From Tachypleus tridentatus (Eukaryota > Arthropoda > Merostomata > Xiphosura > Limulidae), in contig NC_134837.1 in assembly GCF_004210375.1 (NCBI RefSeq), positions 166,511,310 through 166,575,309 of the forward strand: a stretch of DNA of 64,000 bases, given 5' to 3'. Positions 11,082 to 23,192 of this stretch are shown one piece after another (the stretch's first letter is position 1; each line of letters starts with the position of its first letter). The position numbers were made by a program, and so were the translations under genes. A model generated the notes under the pieces. That model was not told where the DNA came from, made no database searches, and worked only from the letters and a program-made list of their open reading frames with translations.

Positions 11082-11205
11082 GGAAAGTACGTTTGACAAA
11101 AACACCCAGAAAATACTGCAATGTTTTGACTTGTCGGAAAGCCTTGGTGTTGAAGGTCCGTTTCTTCAGTTAAAAATTACCGGGGTGACGTCTGCTGACC
11201 TTATT
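11082..11205 (+). CDS. PRODH2: PRODH2-like exon a
   Basis: Acceptor TTTTTTTTCAG, donor ATT|GTAGGT. It begins with the last base of a split codon and ends on a codon boundary. It includes TQKILQCFDLSESLGVEG and LQLKITGVTSADLI, aligning with the PRODH2 segment just before the barrel. Confidence 0.8.
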
Positions 11206-14200
11206 GTAGGTTAATGTGCCAGTTTTGTAGTATGTGGAGTTGTTTTGTTTTGTTTTTCATCACCGTTTAAGCCCTTAAGACCGAGATTAATTAAATAACT
11301 TAATAGACATTTTATATTTTGTCATTATTGTTTCCATTTTTCGCGTATCCTAAAATATGTGAAAGACATACGTTATTAAATTAACAGATCAACTGTACAA
11401 TTTACGAAAAGAAATACAATTGTACTTTTCACAAATGTTTCAAATATACACTGTAGTTTCATTAGTAAAAATATCAATCATCAAGTACAAAAACAGTGAA
11501 GCGATAAGGGACTGTTGAATATTTTACTATCCCTTCTTCCTGCCACAATAAAAAAAGTCAAAAGGATTTTACCACAATTAATATCAATAATTCACCATAT
11601 TAATAATAGAGGCAGTTATACTTAAGACTGCAGGGAGATGCATACACAATCTAACAAGAGTTTATATATGTAAATGCCATTTTTTACATACATAATTACT
11701 CTACAATTAATCACGGATTAATAGGAGTTTAATGATATATTGGAACTTTGTGAGTTTTCCATCATTTTTGTATACTCTCAACAAAATATGTCACTATCCT
11801 TTACTATTTCTATGTTCAAAATCAAGGAAAACTGTTACTGTCCAAAAAAAACAAAAAACTGTGAGCATGGTACGTTAAATGTAATCTAGGTAATACACTT
11901 AGAAATAGTAGAAACCAAAAGGGCCCAGCATGACCAGGTGGTTAAGGCAATCGACTCGTAATCTAAGGGTCGCGGGTTCGAATCTCTGTCACACCAAACG
12001 TGCTTGCCCTTTCAGCCGTGAAAGCGTTATTAGGTGACAGTCAATCTCATTGTCTGCTGGCAAAAGAGTAACCCAAGAGTTGACGGTGGGTGGTGATGAC
12101 TAGATGCCTTCCCTCTAGTCTTACATTTCTAAATTAGGGACGGCTAGCGCAGATAGCCCTCGTGTAGCTTTGCATGAAATTCAAAACAAACAAACCAAAA
12201 GTAAGGTAAAAATGAATAAACAAAACCAATCAAGAAAGATTAGAAAAATGTAAAATTGACCTCAGTTTCTGTAGTTATTTGACGAGATAAATCACAGTAT
12301 CATTATCACATTTAAAACTAACACAGAGCAACTTCCTAAAATATTGAGGTGAAAAGATATTGTTAATACATGTATTGCGTCTTTTTCTTCCATCGCAAAC
12401 TCCCCAGTGACCCAGCGGTATGTATGTATACTCATACCACTAAAAACCACGTTTTAATACTCCTGATGGAGAGAAGATAGACAGCCCATTGTGTAGATTT
12501 GTGCTCAATTGCGAACAAACAATCCACCGTAAAAAAAAAAAAAAAAAAATCGAGATTTTTTACAGTAGTCCGTAATAATAATTCACTCACATATATTTAT
12601 ATCTATGTTGTGGAGAAGTGATGTCCCTGACATATACACAGCCTAATATAAAATTAAATAAAATATACGAAACGAATGATCATAGTTTACCATTAGTAAC
12701 TAGTGGGTCTGCCCTTTACAATAACCGAGACAGAAAAGCGATCAAAGGTCCCACGTGCTAAACCTGAAATATACGACTAAGAAAATGGATGAGGTGTTGA
12801 TAGACATTGTTTATTCAGGGAATAAAACATTCGGATTCGTATTGGAATTTTCGAATCAAAGCAATTTCAATTGTGAATCATTTTTTTCTTTGTTTAGCGT
12901 AACTACAATACAGTGAAAGTGCTGTAATATTTCACTTTAATAGACTAAAGCTAGAGGTGATGTTTATTTTACGGAAGTTCCATGTAAACGGCACATACAG
13001 GGTGGCCATAAGTCCCTACCCATCCATATATCTTATGTATCCAGTGTATCTGTGTGCTGTCCCTCATTCTCGCTACATAATATTATGCGACGTCATGTTC
13101 TGTGAGACATTTTCCTCAACATAGCAGGGGTTATTGTTCCAAATGCCGCGGTAACAGCTGCCTTCAACTCATTATTAGTATTATAACGTTTAAACACAAC
13201 ATATGGATGGGTAGGAATGTACGGGCCACTCTGTACAGTGTCATCACACTTTGCCAATTCATACATATACATTTTGTAGTAGTTTGTAGTAAGCTCGGCC
13301 CGCGTCCGTAGCCTGGCTAGCTAGATTAGACATGTACGTGCTGTACGTACACTACATTTAGCCATTTATTTTGCAACAGCTGGGGTGTTTGTAATCTCTT
13401 GCAATTTTCAGGTTTTATTTATAAAACTAGAAACTATTTTGTTCATGAAATGCAATGTATGCTGTAATTAAATATTAAGGTTTGAAGCTGAATAAAAATG
13501 TTGTAAGAATAAAAACAAATCCTTCATTTCTTTTCATTAGTGAATGTTTTACGAATAGTTAAAACTTTTAGTGCTGGAAATTTAGTCGCTATAAAGTGTT
13601 AAAATGATGAATGTTAAAAAGATGCTGAGCAATATTTGCTAATTGCTAATGAAATTCAATATTTATTAGAACTCAGAATTTGGTGCAAATCAGAAGTACC
13701 AAACTATATTTCCCCTGTTCTTTGTGATGCTTTCACAAACAACAATCAAGAATGAAGTATATATATATTTGATATGGTTTATATTTTTCATTGACCTTCT
13801 CTTGGAACAGAACGAGTTGTCATTCCAGACAATGTTTTGTGACTTGAATGGATTATCAAAAGCCCAATCTTGTATGAAAACATTACCTTGTCAAATAAAT
13901 TGGTCAATGATGTTGACAGTTAGAGGGCTTTGCACAAGAAATGTGATAAATTGAGCAGCATTCATCACCTCTTTGCATACCAGCAGCTGCCTATATAGTA
14001 TTCTTACATCGTAACACTTTATTTTGTTGTGGTCATGGCTTGTAGATAGTTCTATGAAAATGCCAAAAAGGTAATAGCCATAAAATTGCAGCTGAATTTA
14101 CTATCAGAGAATTGTGTACATATGGATTCAGTGTGATAGCACATACTGTTTGGTATGACATCTGTTTAAACTTATTTCTATATATTCTGCCATTACATAC

Positions 14201-17200
14201 CCCATGCTATGAGATAACATCCAATAATATTGGTACACATTTGTCACGGCAGTGACCATTTGACGTGGGTTATTCCACACATTTATCTTAAAAACACAAA
14301 GAGTGCTTTATATTAGTTTTAGATTTCCTGGCCATGCAGTAATTGTTGTTTTCAGATATAAACGAAAATGGCAGTATCACTGTATCCACTATGAACAGTG
14401 GTAGTGTGATTGATCTGGCAATTATTCACTGATGTTGAGCAATTTTCCCTTTATGTGACCTCAAGTAAATATGGTTAATTCCCAGGATCTTTTCATTTGT
14501 GGCATAGCTGTTTTTATTTGGTGGTATTTACCAAACTATATGATGTATCATAGAAATTGTAAATTTGTATTCTTGAGGATTTCTTTCTATTTACTGGTAA
14601 GTTGTGTATTTTGTTTGCTTTGCAAAAATAAACATAACGATTTACATTTTACTGCTAGTATGTGTATATGTTAGATATAAGTTGCTTTTGTGTCACAGAA
14701 ACAATACATTTAATTTATACACGAAATCTTTTGATGCTCACAAATAAAACAAATGGTGCATGTAAGAGAGTTAGTTGTTTTTTTTTTCCAAAACTGTTTT
14801 TGACCTTTGGTGTAATTTACAATACCAATACAGTGAGTTGGATTTTGAAGCAATACATTATTCTATTTACTTAAAACGTATATAGTTCAATTACATTTAA
14901 CACATGCAGTACATGTTAGGGAATATTTAAAATACTTACAAATACTGAGGTTTACCAAACATTGTAAAGTTCTCTTATGTCAGGTCGACTTTTAAAATTG
15001 ATTGGAAAAAAACTTTTGTACAGTATTTTACTATACACACATTTTTTTCCTTAATGAATACTTTTTGTCTAATTTTTAACTTTTTAGTTTGAAATGAAAA
15101 TACTCTGACTGGATAATTTTACATGTGAATGAAAGCCTTAGGCACTAAAAAGGTGCAAAGACTGGGTAAATGAATTAGATATAACAGTTTCTAAAGGAAT
15201 GGATTAAGACTTAAAGTTCATAAGAAAAATCATATGATGCCATTTTCACATTACAGCAAATATATTCCAGTGTTTTTCCTTGTTTTAGCAGCAGTATGTT
15301 GTTTAGCAAAGTACGTGGTTATAAATTGTATTGCGAAGCTTTCAGCAGTGATTGCACTTACACAATTATGTATCCCTGCAGGCTCGTTTGAGTGATATAT
15401 ACAATCAAAGCAGCACTGCTACTCGACAGATATTGGTGAAGAATATAGCAGCTTGTATAAGTGGACAAGAAATGTCTGTAAGTAGATTTTTTCTAATCAT
15501 AAAAACTAGGCTGCTGGTTTTATTTTAAGAAAACATGCCTTGGACTTATTCTCAAAGAATGCAAAATACAGGTTAAACTATATAAAGGCAAATAAAATGC
15601 AAAATACAAAATTGCAACATTCACTTATTTTTTAACACATCAGAAAAAAACTATACACGTTAAAGACATATAGAAATAGGTGAATGTTGTAATTTCCTGT
15701 TTTCCCATTTGGTTTTTATACAGTTAACATATATTTTGTTTTCTTTGAGGATAAATTCTTTGCATATCAGACAAAAACATTTTAGTTTTGGAGATGTGTT
15801 ATACAGAAGGTCAAACCTAGATATATGAAAACAACTTCAAATCAGAACTACTGCTAATTACATGTGTCAGCTCCAGTGATTTGCATGCATGATGTTCAAA
15901 AATGAAAAAGTATCTGTTCCATATCTAGTAAAAATGCACTTAAATTTCTAGAAAAGTAGTCTTATATTAACTTATGAATTTATTTTGTTCTGGCTCCTTA
16001 TATCTGCCGTATTTTAAGTTATAACAAGTACAGTAAACTAAAGTCATTTGATTTCAAACACTTATTTCACAGTTACTCAAATCATCCATAATAGGTAACA
16101 TTTCAAAAATATCTGTTTCTTATATATTCAAAATAATAAAATTACAGAGAGCAAATGTTTTTTGTATTACAAAATAACTGAAAACAACCTTTAAATACAA
16201 AAAAATTGTGATTATCTGAGGCTTTTGTCAAGATTACTAACATTAATAGCCTTTTTTTGGTTAATTAGAATAACATTTGAAAAAGTTACCAGATGTGATC
16301 ATGATTTTCAGAACAACTTTACAAAATCAAGATATGTGAATGGTTTTTTTGTTATATTTTTTATTCTCCAGTTTGGAATAATTTCTATGAAACTTTAATA
16401 ATATAAAAATTTCCTTACTATATTTTCTGTTTAGATGCAACCATTTGATCAGCTGGAACCTGAAGAAAGAGAGTCGTTGATGTTGGCAGTCCAACGACTG
16501 AAAGAAATTGGACAGGTTTGTAATCATATGAGATAACATAATTCACACTACTTCAAAATGATGAGCAACTGAATGTAAAACTAACTTAAAAAAACATTTT
16601 CCATATTCAACTCAAATTTGAAATTTGATGTTTTGAGAAAAAACAAAATCCTCTTTGTTATGTTCACTTTTATGTTATTTGTTTTATGTAAACCAAAGGT
16701 GGTATCTTATTACTCTGTTGTCAGCAGAAAGGATTTTAATATCATATATGACTGAGAATTACACTACTGCAAATGTTGGTGATTTCAGCAATATCCATTG
16801 CTATCAGTTACATTACTGAATGTAAAACTGAATAGATTTGAAAATTCATACATTTTTCAGTTAGACTGAGTTCAAAGAAATTAAAAAAAACATCTTTCTT
16901 GGAAAAATAATGTGTATTATAAAACAAAATGTTTGGAAAAGACGAGACAGTCAATATCTTTCACTTCTATGGTAAAACACTTGTATGATATACTGTGATT
17001 AAGTAGTGCGAGTTCAATTTTATTCATAACAGCTGATGGAAGAAACTGGATTCAGTTACGTGTTAACATGAACTGTATCAATGTTTGAAAGCCTTTTTGA
17101 ATAATGTTAGTGGAAGACAATTTATTTGAAAATTTAAATTTCTTTAGTTAATTCTCTACCTGCTGGAATGTCCCTTCAAGTGTGTAAAAGTATGCACAGA

Positions 17201-20200
17201 ATACTAAACCATACAAGTGTTTTACCATAGATTAAAATATATTTACTCTCCAGTTTAGTCTTTTCCAAACATTAATCAGTTACTGTTTTATAATACACAT
17301 TATTCTTCCAAGGAAGATATTTTTCTTCAGTGATCCTACTTATACAAGAAAATGTAAACAAAGGAGCCATTTCATAACTTGACAGAAAAAAAATACACTA
17401 TATGTAATTTGATTAACTGACTAATTCTAAGCATTATACATCCCAAATGATTTGTATTATCATACTATCTTAATAGTGTGCCAGCAAGAAAATGGTGAGA
17501 GTTCTGGTTGATGCTGAATATACCTATATAAATCCTGGCCTCAGTCTATTTACTCTGGCCATGATGGTGGCATTCAATCAGCAATTTCCACTGATCTGGA
17601 ATACCTACCAGTGTTATCTGAAAGTAAGTGGTTTTGAAATATGTATTAGGAAAATGATTTGAACTATACTTGAAGGTCATCAAAGCAAGCACTGGAAAAC
17701 AAAATATGAAATGTATCTACATTATTGTTAAAGATGTTGGTTTTACTTTTTGTGGTGCTCTAGATCAGAGAAGTGGAATGAAACAGAAAATAAAGTACTT
17801 TGTTTTTTTTGCTCACTATTAATTTGTGGTGTAAATATCAACTAATTAAAATTTTATTAATAAACTTATTATAGTCTGTTTGTTTGTTTTTTTGGAATTT
17901 CGCACAAAGCTACTCGAGGGCTATCTGTGCTAGCCGTCCCTAATTTAGCAGTGTAAGACTAGAGGGAAGGCAGCTAGTCATCACCACCCACCGCCAACTC
18001 TTGGGCTACTCTTTTACCAACGAATAGTGGGATTGACCGTAACATTATACACCCCCACGGCTGGGAGGGTGAGCATGTTTAGCGCGACGCGGGCGCGAAC
18101 CCGCGACCCTCGGATAACGAGTCGTACGCCTTACGCGCTTGTCCATGCCAGGCCTCTTATTATAGTCACAAAGGTTACCTGCTTCATCTCTTACTACTTT
18201 GAATACGATGTTTTTTTACTTTTTTCAAATAGTTGCTTTTATAAGAGGACTTATTTAACTCATAAAGCCAAAGTAGTAAAGTTTAATATTATTTGTATAC
18301 TCTGTAGGTTACATATGATGTAGAACTCTTTGAAACCAGTATAATTCAGTGAAAAATATTAAATGAAATGGTAGATTTAGCTTGAATTTTTTTTAGTGTT
18401 TTAAACACCTTATTAACTGAATAATTCAAGGAATAAATTAGTAGCATCAATGCTGTGTATTCTTGAAACTTATGTACAAATGTGGGACCACTGTGTGAGT
18501 AAAAATACCACACATGTAATACACTTTTCACTACCACATAAAACCTAATGTTATTTAATTGATTTGCTCTTGTCCAGGGTTACTAGTGGGATCACATGAA
18601 ACTGAATGATGGAATGGGCTTCAGAGTTTACTTTATCTTGTAATGGATAATAAACTGTACCTATTTTTATTTTTAAGAACATGTATTTGTTTTACTGGAA
18701 CCACTTTATTTGGTCATCCTTAACATTTAAGTCGCAACACTGTGACCATATATACAGTCAGGATTGGTTTACCTAATTTATGCAAATCTGGTGATTGGTT
18801 TAGTTATGAGGGTAGTGTAGCATTATATTAGCATATTAAGGATGAGGCATTAAAACTGATTTAAAAAAAACAGCACTGTTTCTTTTAAAAATTATGTAAG
18901 TTCAAAGATGTATTACATCCCTATAACAGCTATGGGACTGATATGTACTGAAACCAAATCAGAGTACACAGAAAATTGTAATTAATGCTGTAAATACAGT
19001 TTCTAGCTTAGAGGATGCATTTGTAGTTTTTCAACAGTGGAAAAAATTCATACTTTGGCAGTGGTCCTAATATTAGGTTTTGTATTATAGTGAATAATAA
19101 CAATTCTCACTGCATCCACTTCATTTCATAATTGACATAAAATTTGTTGGTTTGAGGTTAAGTATTTTCTTCTGATAGATCCACTTGAACATGTTTAAAA
19201 AATGTCATTTATTTTACTATAAAATTTCGTTGGTAATTCATAAATATATTATCTCTGTCAGAAAACCTTTGAAACTGCCTCAACTGAATTAGGAATTGTA
19301 GAAAACTTGGGAGGATGTTTTGGTGCAAAAGTTGTAAGAGGCGCGTACTTTACTCAAGAACGTCTACGGGCAGTTAATCTGGGTTATCCAAGCCCTATTT
19401 GTGATACATATGAACATACAAACCAGAATTACAACAGGTAATTTTGCTGTTAATCAGTTTCTGAGGTGTACACATGCAGTGTAAATAATGTTATGTGGAT
19501 TATAATACTAAATTGTTTTTTGTTCATATGATTTACTATAAGATAATGTGTTAAGCTAAAGTTTCAGTTAAGTCAGAAAACTAAATGAATCTAAGTAAAC
19601 ATTCCAGTTATAATATTGTTGTCTTGATTTATGATTGAACTTTCTTATAAGTTTATGCAATTTAATTAAAGCTTGTTTCATTGATTTAAATTAATATGAA
19701 ACAGAAAAATACAAAACTTTATGAACTAAATTTTGAGTGTTGCTCATTTTATGAACTAAAGTCCAAATGGTAAAATAATATATTCCTACTTATTTCTGCT
19801 GGTATTACTATGCAATCTGTAGCATTCTAAATGTATCATGTTTTCTTTTCTCTAGGGTGGTTAAATATTTCTTGGAGCATATTAATCTGGTAGGACCAAG
19901 ATGTAACATTATTGTTGCAACTCATAATGAGGAAAGTGTTCAACTTGCTATAGAAAGGCAAGAGATAATGTGAATTTTAAGAAATTATTTATTTTATATT
20001 AATAATCTTTGAATATACTTCTTTCCTAATTTATAATCACATTTGGTATTTTCTACAGTTCACTGTTTGTTTATAAATAATCAAATACTTAAACATTGTG
20101 TAGCCAGTTACAAATTATTAAATTCATAGCAAGTGTATTTTATAATATTCATAGATTATCATGTTGTATAGTGGTAATTCAGAAATTTAGAAACAGAAAA

Positions 20201-21525
20201 GATTTTCACATAATTTAATTTGAACTGATTGAACACTTTTTACAAATATAAAATTTACAAAAGAACCTGTAGTAACTATTTGTTTATATAAATGTGTATT
20301 TTTTAATTTTTTAGATTTATAACTTAGTCTTTTTAATTAAAATATATATTTTGTAAGAACATAATTAGTTTTCAAATTAGAGATTGATTTATTACAAAAC
20401 AGTAATTCAAATAATTACTTTAATGTTGGTTAAAATTTGTTGAAAAGTATATTAACATTACTATTTTATTTTAATTGTCAAGACCAAGTTACTAAATAGA
20501 CTTCATCATTCACTTATTTGTATTATGAATCTGAACAAAAAAAAAAAAATGATAAAAGAGCAAAACATAATTAGAAAATGTATTATTAATATTTAGGCTA
20601 AAAGTATAATATCAGCTTTATAGAGAATACTCTTACTCTAATAAGTATTCTGTTGGATTTTTTTATAGACTTAAAATGATTAGCTTTTCAAAGGAATGAT
20701 AAAACTATAAGATTGTAATTATAAGATTTAATAACATCTAAGAAAACACAGAACTGATTTCTGTTTGAAATACTTTCAGAATGAGAGAAATGAACATTGA
20801 TCCACTCAATGGAGGGGTTCATTTTGGACAGTTGTATGGAATGTGTGATCAGATCTCTTTTCCATTAGGTAGGTAGTGTTACAATGAGTTATAATGCATC
20901 AATGATTTATTACAAAATATGTCTGTGTTAATACATTATTGTATGTAAGTAAAAATTGCTTATGTAGTACAGTTGTGTCACATTTGAAGCTGTCATTTCA
21001 GTAAAACTGTACTTTAACGAGTTCAACTTGAAACCTCAACAGGCAAGTGTACCAATCGTGAATATTCTGCCTAAACAATCTATTTATGAAACTCCAAACA
21101 TTTTGTAAATTTCTGTTTGTTTTACAAAAAACAACTTATCTTGCATGCATTCAAAATGTTTATCTACATGTATATTTTTAAATTTAACAAGCAGAAAAAG
21201 ACTAAAAATATTGATTTTTAATGAAATTTAAGAGTTAAAAAACTTTTCACACTTTTAGTTGATATTAGGTTAGAATATAGCATGTATAAGTTATTTTTGC
21301 CACTCTTAACTCTTAGCTTCAGCTGGTTATGCTGTTTACAAATGTGTTCCATATGGACCTCTGCTTGAAGTACTGCCTTTTCTGGCAAGAAGAGCTATGG
21401 AAAACAAAGGAGTCTTGACAGGATCTCGAAAAGAAAAGACGCTGCTGTGGCAAGAATTAAAGAGGAGGATGAAAAACATGATGAGACTGAAGACTAAACA
21501 TGATCTAAAAGTAGAGACTGTCTGA
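11082..21525 (+). CDS. PRODH2: Proline/hydroxyproline dehydrogenase (PRODH2-like), 3' eight exons
   Basis: Eight exons (11082-11205, 15382-15477, 16435-16515, 17477-17623, 19262-19437, 19856-19957, 20780-20868, 21317-21525) join in frame. They encode about 340 residues, ending at TGA. The family is a mitochondrial FAD-dependent TIM-barrel enzyme that oxidises proline or 4-hydroxyproline to the corresponding pyrroline carboxylate. Barrel motifs seen in order are LKITG, VRVLVDAEYTYINPGLSL, IWNTYQCYLK, CFGAKVVRGAYFTQER, ATHNEESV, FGQLYGMCDQISFPL and VPYGPLLEVLPFLARRAMEN. The paired arginines of the last motif bind the substrate carboxylate in this family. LVDAEYTY with NPxLSL, HNEESV, and the LQCFDLSESLGVEGP region resemble PRODH2 more than PRODH1 (DAEQTY, HNEDTV). 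The first exon begins in mid-codon, so upstream exons with the start and targeting peptide are missing or unrecognised. Assignment as PRODH2 rather than PRODH1 is moderately sure; membership of the family is very sure. Confidence 0.88.
11922..12191 (+). repeat. SINE family 1 copy with target duplication
   Basis: Forward full-length copy in the first visible PRODH2-like intron, same sense as the gene. The head is GGGCCCAGCATGACCAGG and the tail AAAC-rich. A 10 bp AAACCAAAAG word flanks it at 11912-11921 and 12192-12201; the first G may belong to the element. Confidence 0.85.
12400..12526 (+). repeat. SINE family 3, diverged copy
   Basis: CTCCCCAGTGACCCAGCGGT, a mutated central block, then ACAGCCCATTGTGTAGATTT and GTGCTCAATT. 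It is followed by a 19 bp A-run at 12531-12549. Confidence 0.6.
12996..13235 (-). mobile_element. 240 bp Tc1/mariner (IS630-type) deletion derivative
   Basis: Terminal inverted repeats start CAGGGTGGCC...CCTACCCATCCATA and end in its complement TATGGATGGG...GGCCACTCTG. A TA dinucleotide lies at each outer edge (12996-12997, 13234-13235), as expected for TA-targeting transposons. The interior, on the - strand, reads NELKAAVTAAFGTITPAML followed by a shifted frame containing MSHRT and RRIILCSENEGQHTDT. This is the C-terminal tail of a transposase, so most of the ORF has been deleted. Confidence 0.85.
15382..15477 (+). CDS. PRODH2: PRODH2-like exon b
   Basis: Acceptor TATCCCTGCAG, donor TCT|GTAAGT. 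It has 32 whole codons (ARLSDIYNQSS to CISGQEMS). This linker region is poorly conserved between species. Confidence 0.75.
16435..16515 (+). CDS. PRODH2: PRODH2-like exon c
   Basis: Acceptor TTTTCTGTTTAG, donor CAG|GTTTGT. It has 27 whole codons (MQPFDQLEPEERESLM to RLKEIGQ), a charged helix before the first barrel strand. Confidence 0.75.
16516..17476 (+). other. PRODH2-like intron 3, no other feature
   Basis: AT-rich intron sequence with no recognisable repeat or exon. The preceding intron, 15478-16434, is similar. Confidence 0.7.
17477..17623 (+). CDS. PRODH2: PRODH2-like exon d (DAEYTY barrel strand)
   Basis: Acceptor TATCTTAATAG, donor AAA|GTAAGT. It has 49 whole codons and carries VRVLVDAEYTYINPGLSL and IWNTYQCYLK, two conserved barrel strands. 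Confidence 0.9.
17877..18155 (-). repeat. SINE family 1 (GCGC subtype) with perfect target duplication
   Basis: Antisense insertion in the 17624-19261 intron of the PRODH2-like gene. The head is of the GC-rich subtype (GCGACGCGGGCGCGAACCCG when read in this orientation). The 12 bp CTTATTATAGTC flanks it perfectly at 17865-17876 and 18156-18167. A 98-codon open frame across it (18027-18323) is SINE sequence, not a gene. Confidence 0.92.
18168..19261 (+). other. PRODH2-like intron 4, remainder
   Basis: AT-rich intron with no further supported element. Confidence 0.65.
19262..19437 (+). CDS. PRODH2: PRODH2-like exon e (FGAKVVRGAY)
   Basis: Acceptor ATCTCTGTCAG, donor AACAG|GTAATT; ends two bases into a codon. 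It carries CFGAKVVRGAYFTQERLRA and a DTYEHTNQNYN segment, matching the YEATxxxYxR region of the family. Confidence 0.9.
19856..19957 (+). CDS. PRODH2: PRODH2-like exon f, with GC donor
   Basis: Acceptor TTTTCTCTAG. It reads VVKYFLEHINLVGPRCNII, then VATHNEESVQLAIE. The donor is GAAAG|GCAAGA. Reading on without splicing meets TGA within five codons, whereas using this GC donor joins in frame to RMREMNID of the next exon, as the family requires. This is a GC-AG intron. Confidence 0.88.
19958..20779 (+). other. PRODH2-like intron 6 (GC-AG)
   Basis: 822 bp AT-rich intron starting GCAAGA and ending TACTTTCAG. It contains no other feature. Confidence 0.8.
20780..20868 (+). CDS. PRODH2: PRODH2-like exon g (FGQLYGMCDQISFPL)
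   Basis: Acceptor ATACTTTCAG, donor TTAG|GTAGGT. It carries the highly conserved FGQLxGMCDQISFPL motif. Confidence 0.9.
21317..21525 (+). CDS. PRODH2: PRODH2-like terminal exon h
   Basis: The acceptor TTAACTCTTAG was chosen over TTCAG six bases on, because it gives SFPLASAGYAVYK, the same length as SFPLGQAGY in relatives. The exon carries CVPYGPLLEVLPFLARRAME and a basic C-terminus ending at TGA 21523-21525. Confidence 0.88.
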
Positions 21526-21659
21526 ATAATATTTTTGTAATGGTTTTATAACACATTTTAATGAACCTTAAGATATTTGGTTGAATTATATCATTTTAGA
21601 TAATTGATTACTTTCTAAATGAAGGTTTAAAATAGAAAATAATGCTAAAATATGCCTTG

Positions 21660-21783
21660 ATAACGAGAAAACCCACTTGTAGAGGAAAATATATATGTAA
21701 AAACAGCTGGTATGGTTGAGAAACGTTGTTCGCTCCTCTACATAGAATTTTCTCAACCCATACCAGTCGTTTTTACATGTATA
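21660..21783 (+). repeat. Hairpin repeat (CGAGAAAACCCACTTGTAGAG family)
   Basis: It starts AACGAGAAAACCCACTTGTA. An arm ATGTAAAAACAGCTGGTATG at 21695-21714 is answered by its near-complement CATACCAGTCGTTTTTACAT at 21759-21778. The spacer has AACGTTGTTCGCTCCTCTAC. A related copy lies at 24965-25162. It sits about 135 bp after the PRODH2-like stop, so it may be part of the 3' UTR. Terminal repeats of Penelope-like elements are one possible source, but that is unproven. Confidence 0.65.
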
Positions 21784-21861
21784 ATGCTAATATATGCACT
21801 TTTTGGGGATTCCACCACTAATTAATGTATGTTTCCTTTTTCTCTGTCTTTTGTTGTAATT

Positions 21862-21907
21862 AATAAATACTTTTAGTAACGTACAATAAAATTTGATTAT
21901 AAATAAA
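21862..21907 (+). promoter_or_regulatory. Candidate polyadenylation signals of the PRODH2-like gene
   Basis: AATAAA occurs at 21862-21867, 21885-21890 and 21902-21907, about 340-380 bp after the stop codon. Such words are common in AT-rich DNA, so which one is used is unknown. Confidence 0.4.
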
Positions 21908-22956
21908 ACAACCATGTAGTTCTTACTTTTATATATACATATGAGATTACAACACCTTGTTTTGTAATATTTAAAGCTACTATTTAGAAAATTGGGTACT
22001 TACAAGTAATGAGAACATTAGACACCCATGTACTTCACCTCAGTAACAAAAGAACAAAAACCAATCCTTTATGTGCCACAGAAAACATTTGTTTTCAACA
22101 CTTGTTTAAAATATATTCTGCTCACTTTCAAGAAAAATGTATTGGTATTTAACATTTGATAAAGAAGTTATAGGCACATCCAAAATTAAGGAAAAATCCC
22201 AATACATCAGGTTACATCAATACGTCACTATCCATTCTGTAGAAAGTCTGAGATATATAATGGTGAAAAAATTTATTGCATGACCCAATTTTTCCATACC
22301 TTTCTTTAGAATCATCACCTGTTGAGGTCCTATTGCATGTAGATGCAAATGTGTTTCACAGAAGATGCAATACTGCTTAACTAATACATCAGCCTTTTTT
22401 TTTTCATAAATAGAGGTTTTTACTTAAAATCAGTTTACAACTCTGTCTGTTATATCTTACATGTGATGTTATTATGAAAACTAATTCCATGTAAAAAAAA
22501 AAAAACACCATTGTATTTTGAGTAAAAATGGACTTTTGATAAGGAAGGCTACTTGAATAATTAAATTTAATGAGTTTACTATGAGCCACAAGGTTTGGAA
22601 ATATAGAGAGACTGGCAGTGTGAAAAAGTAGAAGTGAAGAGGTAGGAAGAAAGTTTCCACAATAGCTAATGATCATGTTCTGAAACATATAAGCTTACAG
22701 AACTGTCAAATGTATTGTCCACAGTTCTCAAAAGAGCATGGCAGGAAACTTTAGGGGCCACTACTACTACTTACTCTGTTTGGTTTTTGCCTATGTTCAG
22801 CTAGTCTTCCAGAAAGACAGCCAAGAAAAAAAAAAACAGAAAAAAACTCTATTCATCAATAAGATGAGAAAAATGATGCTCAAATGGTAAAAAGAGCATG
22901 CTGACTGGACTGAAGCAATTTTAAATGCACTGTCAGTACTGACAAGCATGTTAATT
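21908..22956. other. Unassigned AT-rich sequence
   Basis: No supported exon or repeat. A 94-codon - strand frame (22404-22688) has no motif. Confidence 0.45.
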
Positions 22957-23192
22957 CAGGACAACTTTGATGGAGCTGACCAGTGTACATTCTAGGATGA
23001 CTCTGCTCCATACCCCAGAGCTAAAAAGGTTGATAATAATCATGCACTCTATGCAGTACTGTAGAGACAACTTATAATTTATTCACTGTTTCAGTTGAAG
23101 GACTATTTTCAAAGAAAGAGGATGAAAACACTATGCTGGCCAGGTAACAGCCCAGATCTCAAACATATCAAAATTTATAGAAAGTGAGGATA
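22957..23192 (+). pseudogene. Tc1-like transposase relic
   Basis: QDNFDGADQCTF, then a stop, then DDSAPYPRAKKVDN matches the second-aspartate block of Tc1 transposases (QQDNAPCHRAKKV). RMKTLCWPGNSPDLKHIKIY matches the WPGNSPDLNPIENLW block, with the catalytic glutamate region mutated to HIKIYR. Upstream and downstream parts are not recognisable, and no terminal repeats were found. Confidence 0.75.

Larger units (their letters stand above)
11206..15381 (+). other. PRODH2-like intron 1 of the visible part (4.2 kb)
   Basis: Contains a forward SINE-1 (11922), a decayed SINE-3 (12400), an A-run, and a mariner derivative (12996). The rest, including 13236-15370, shows no supported exon. Open frames at 13724-13954 and 14471-14874 carry no motif. 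Confidence 0.7.

Noticed and set aside
18027..18323. 98-codon open frame (and the similar 102-codon frame at 44950-45258)
   Set aside because: Both translate the same GC-rich SINE head on one strand. Similarity between them is repeat identity, not a gene family.
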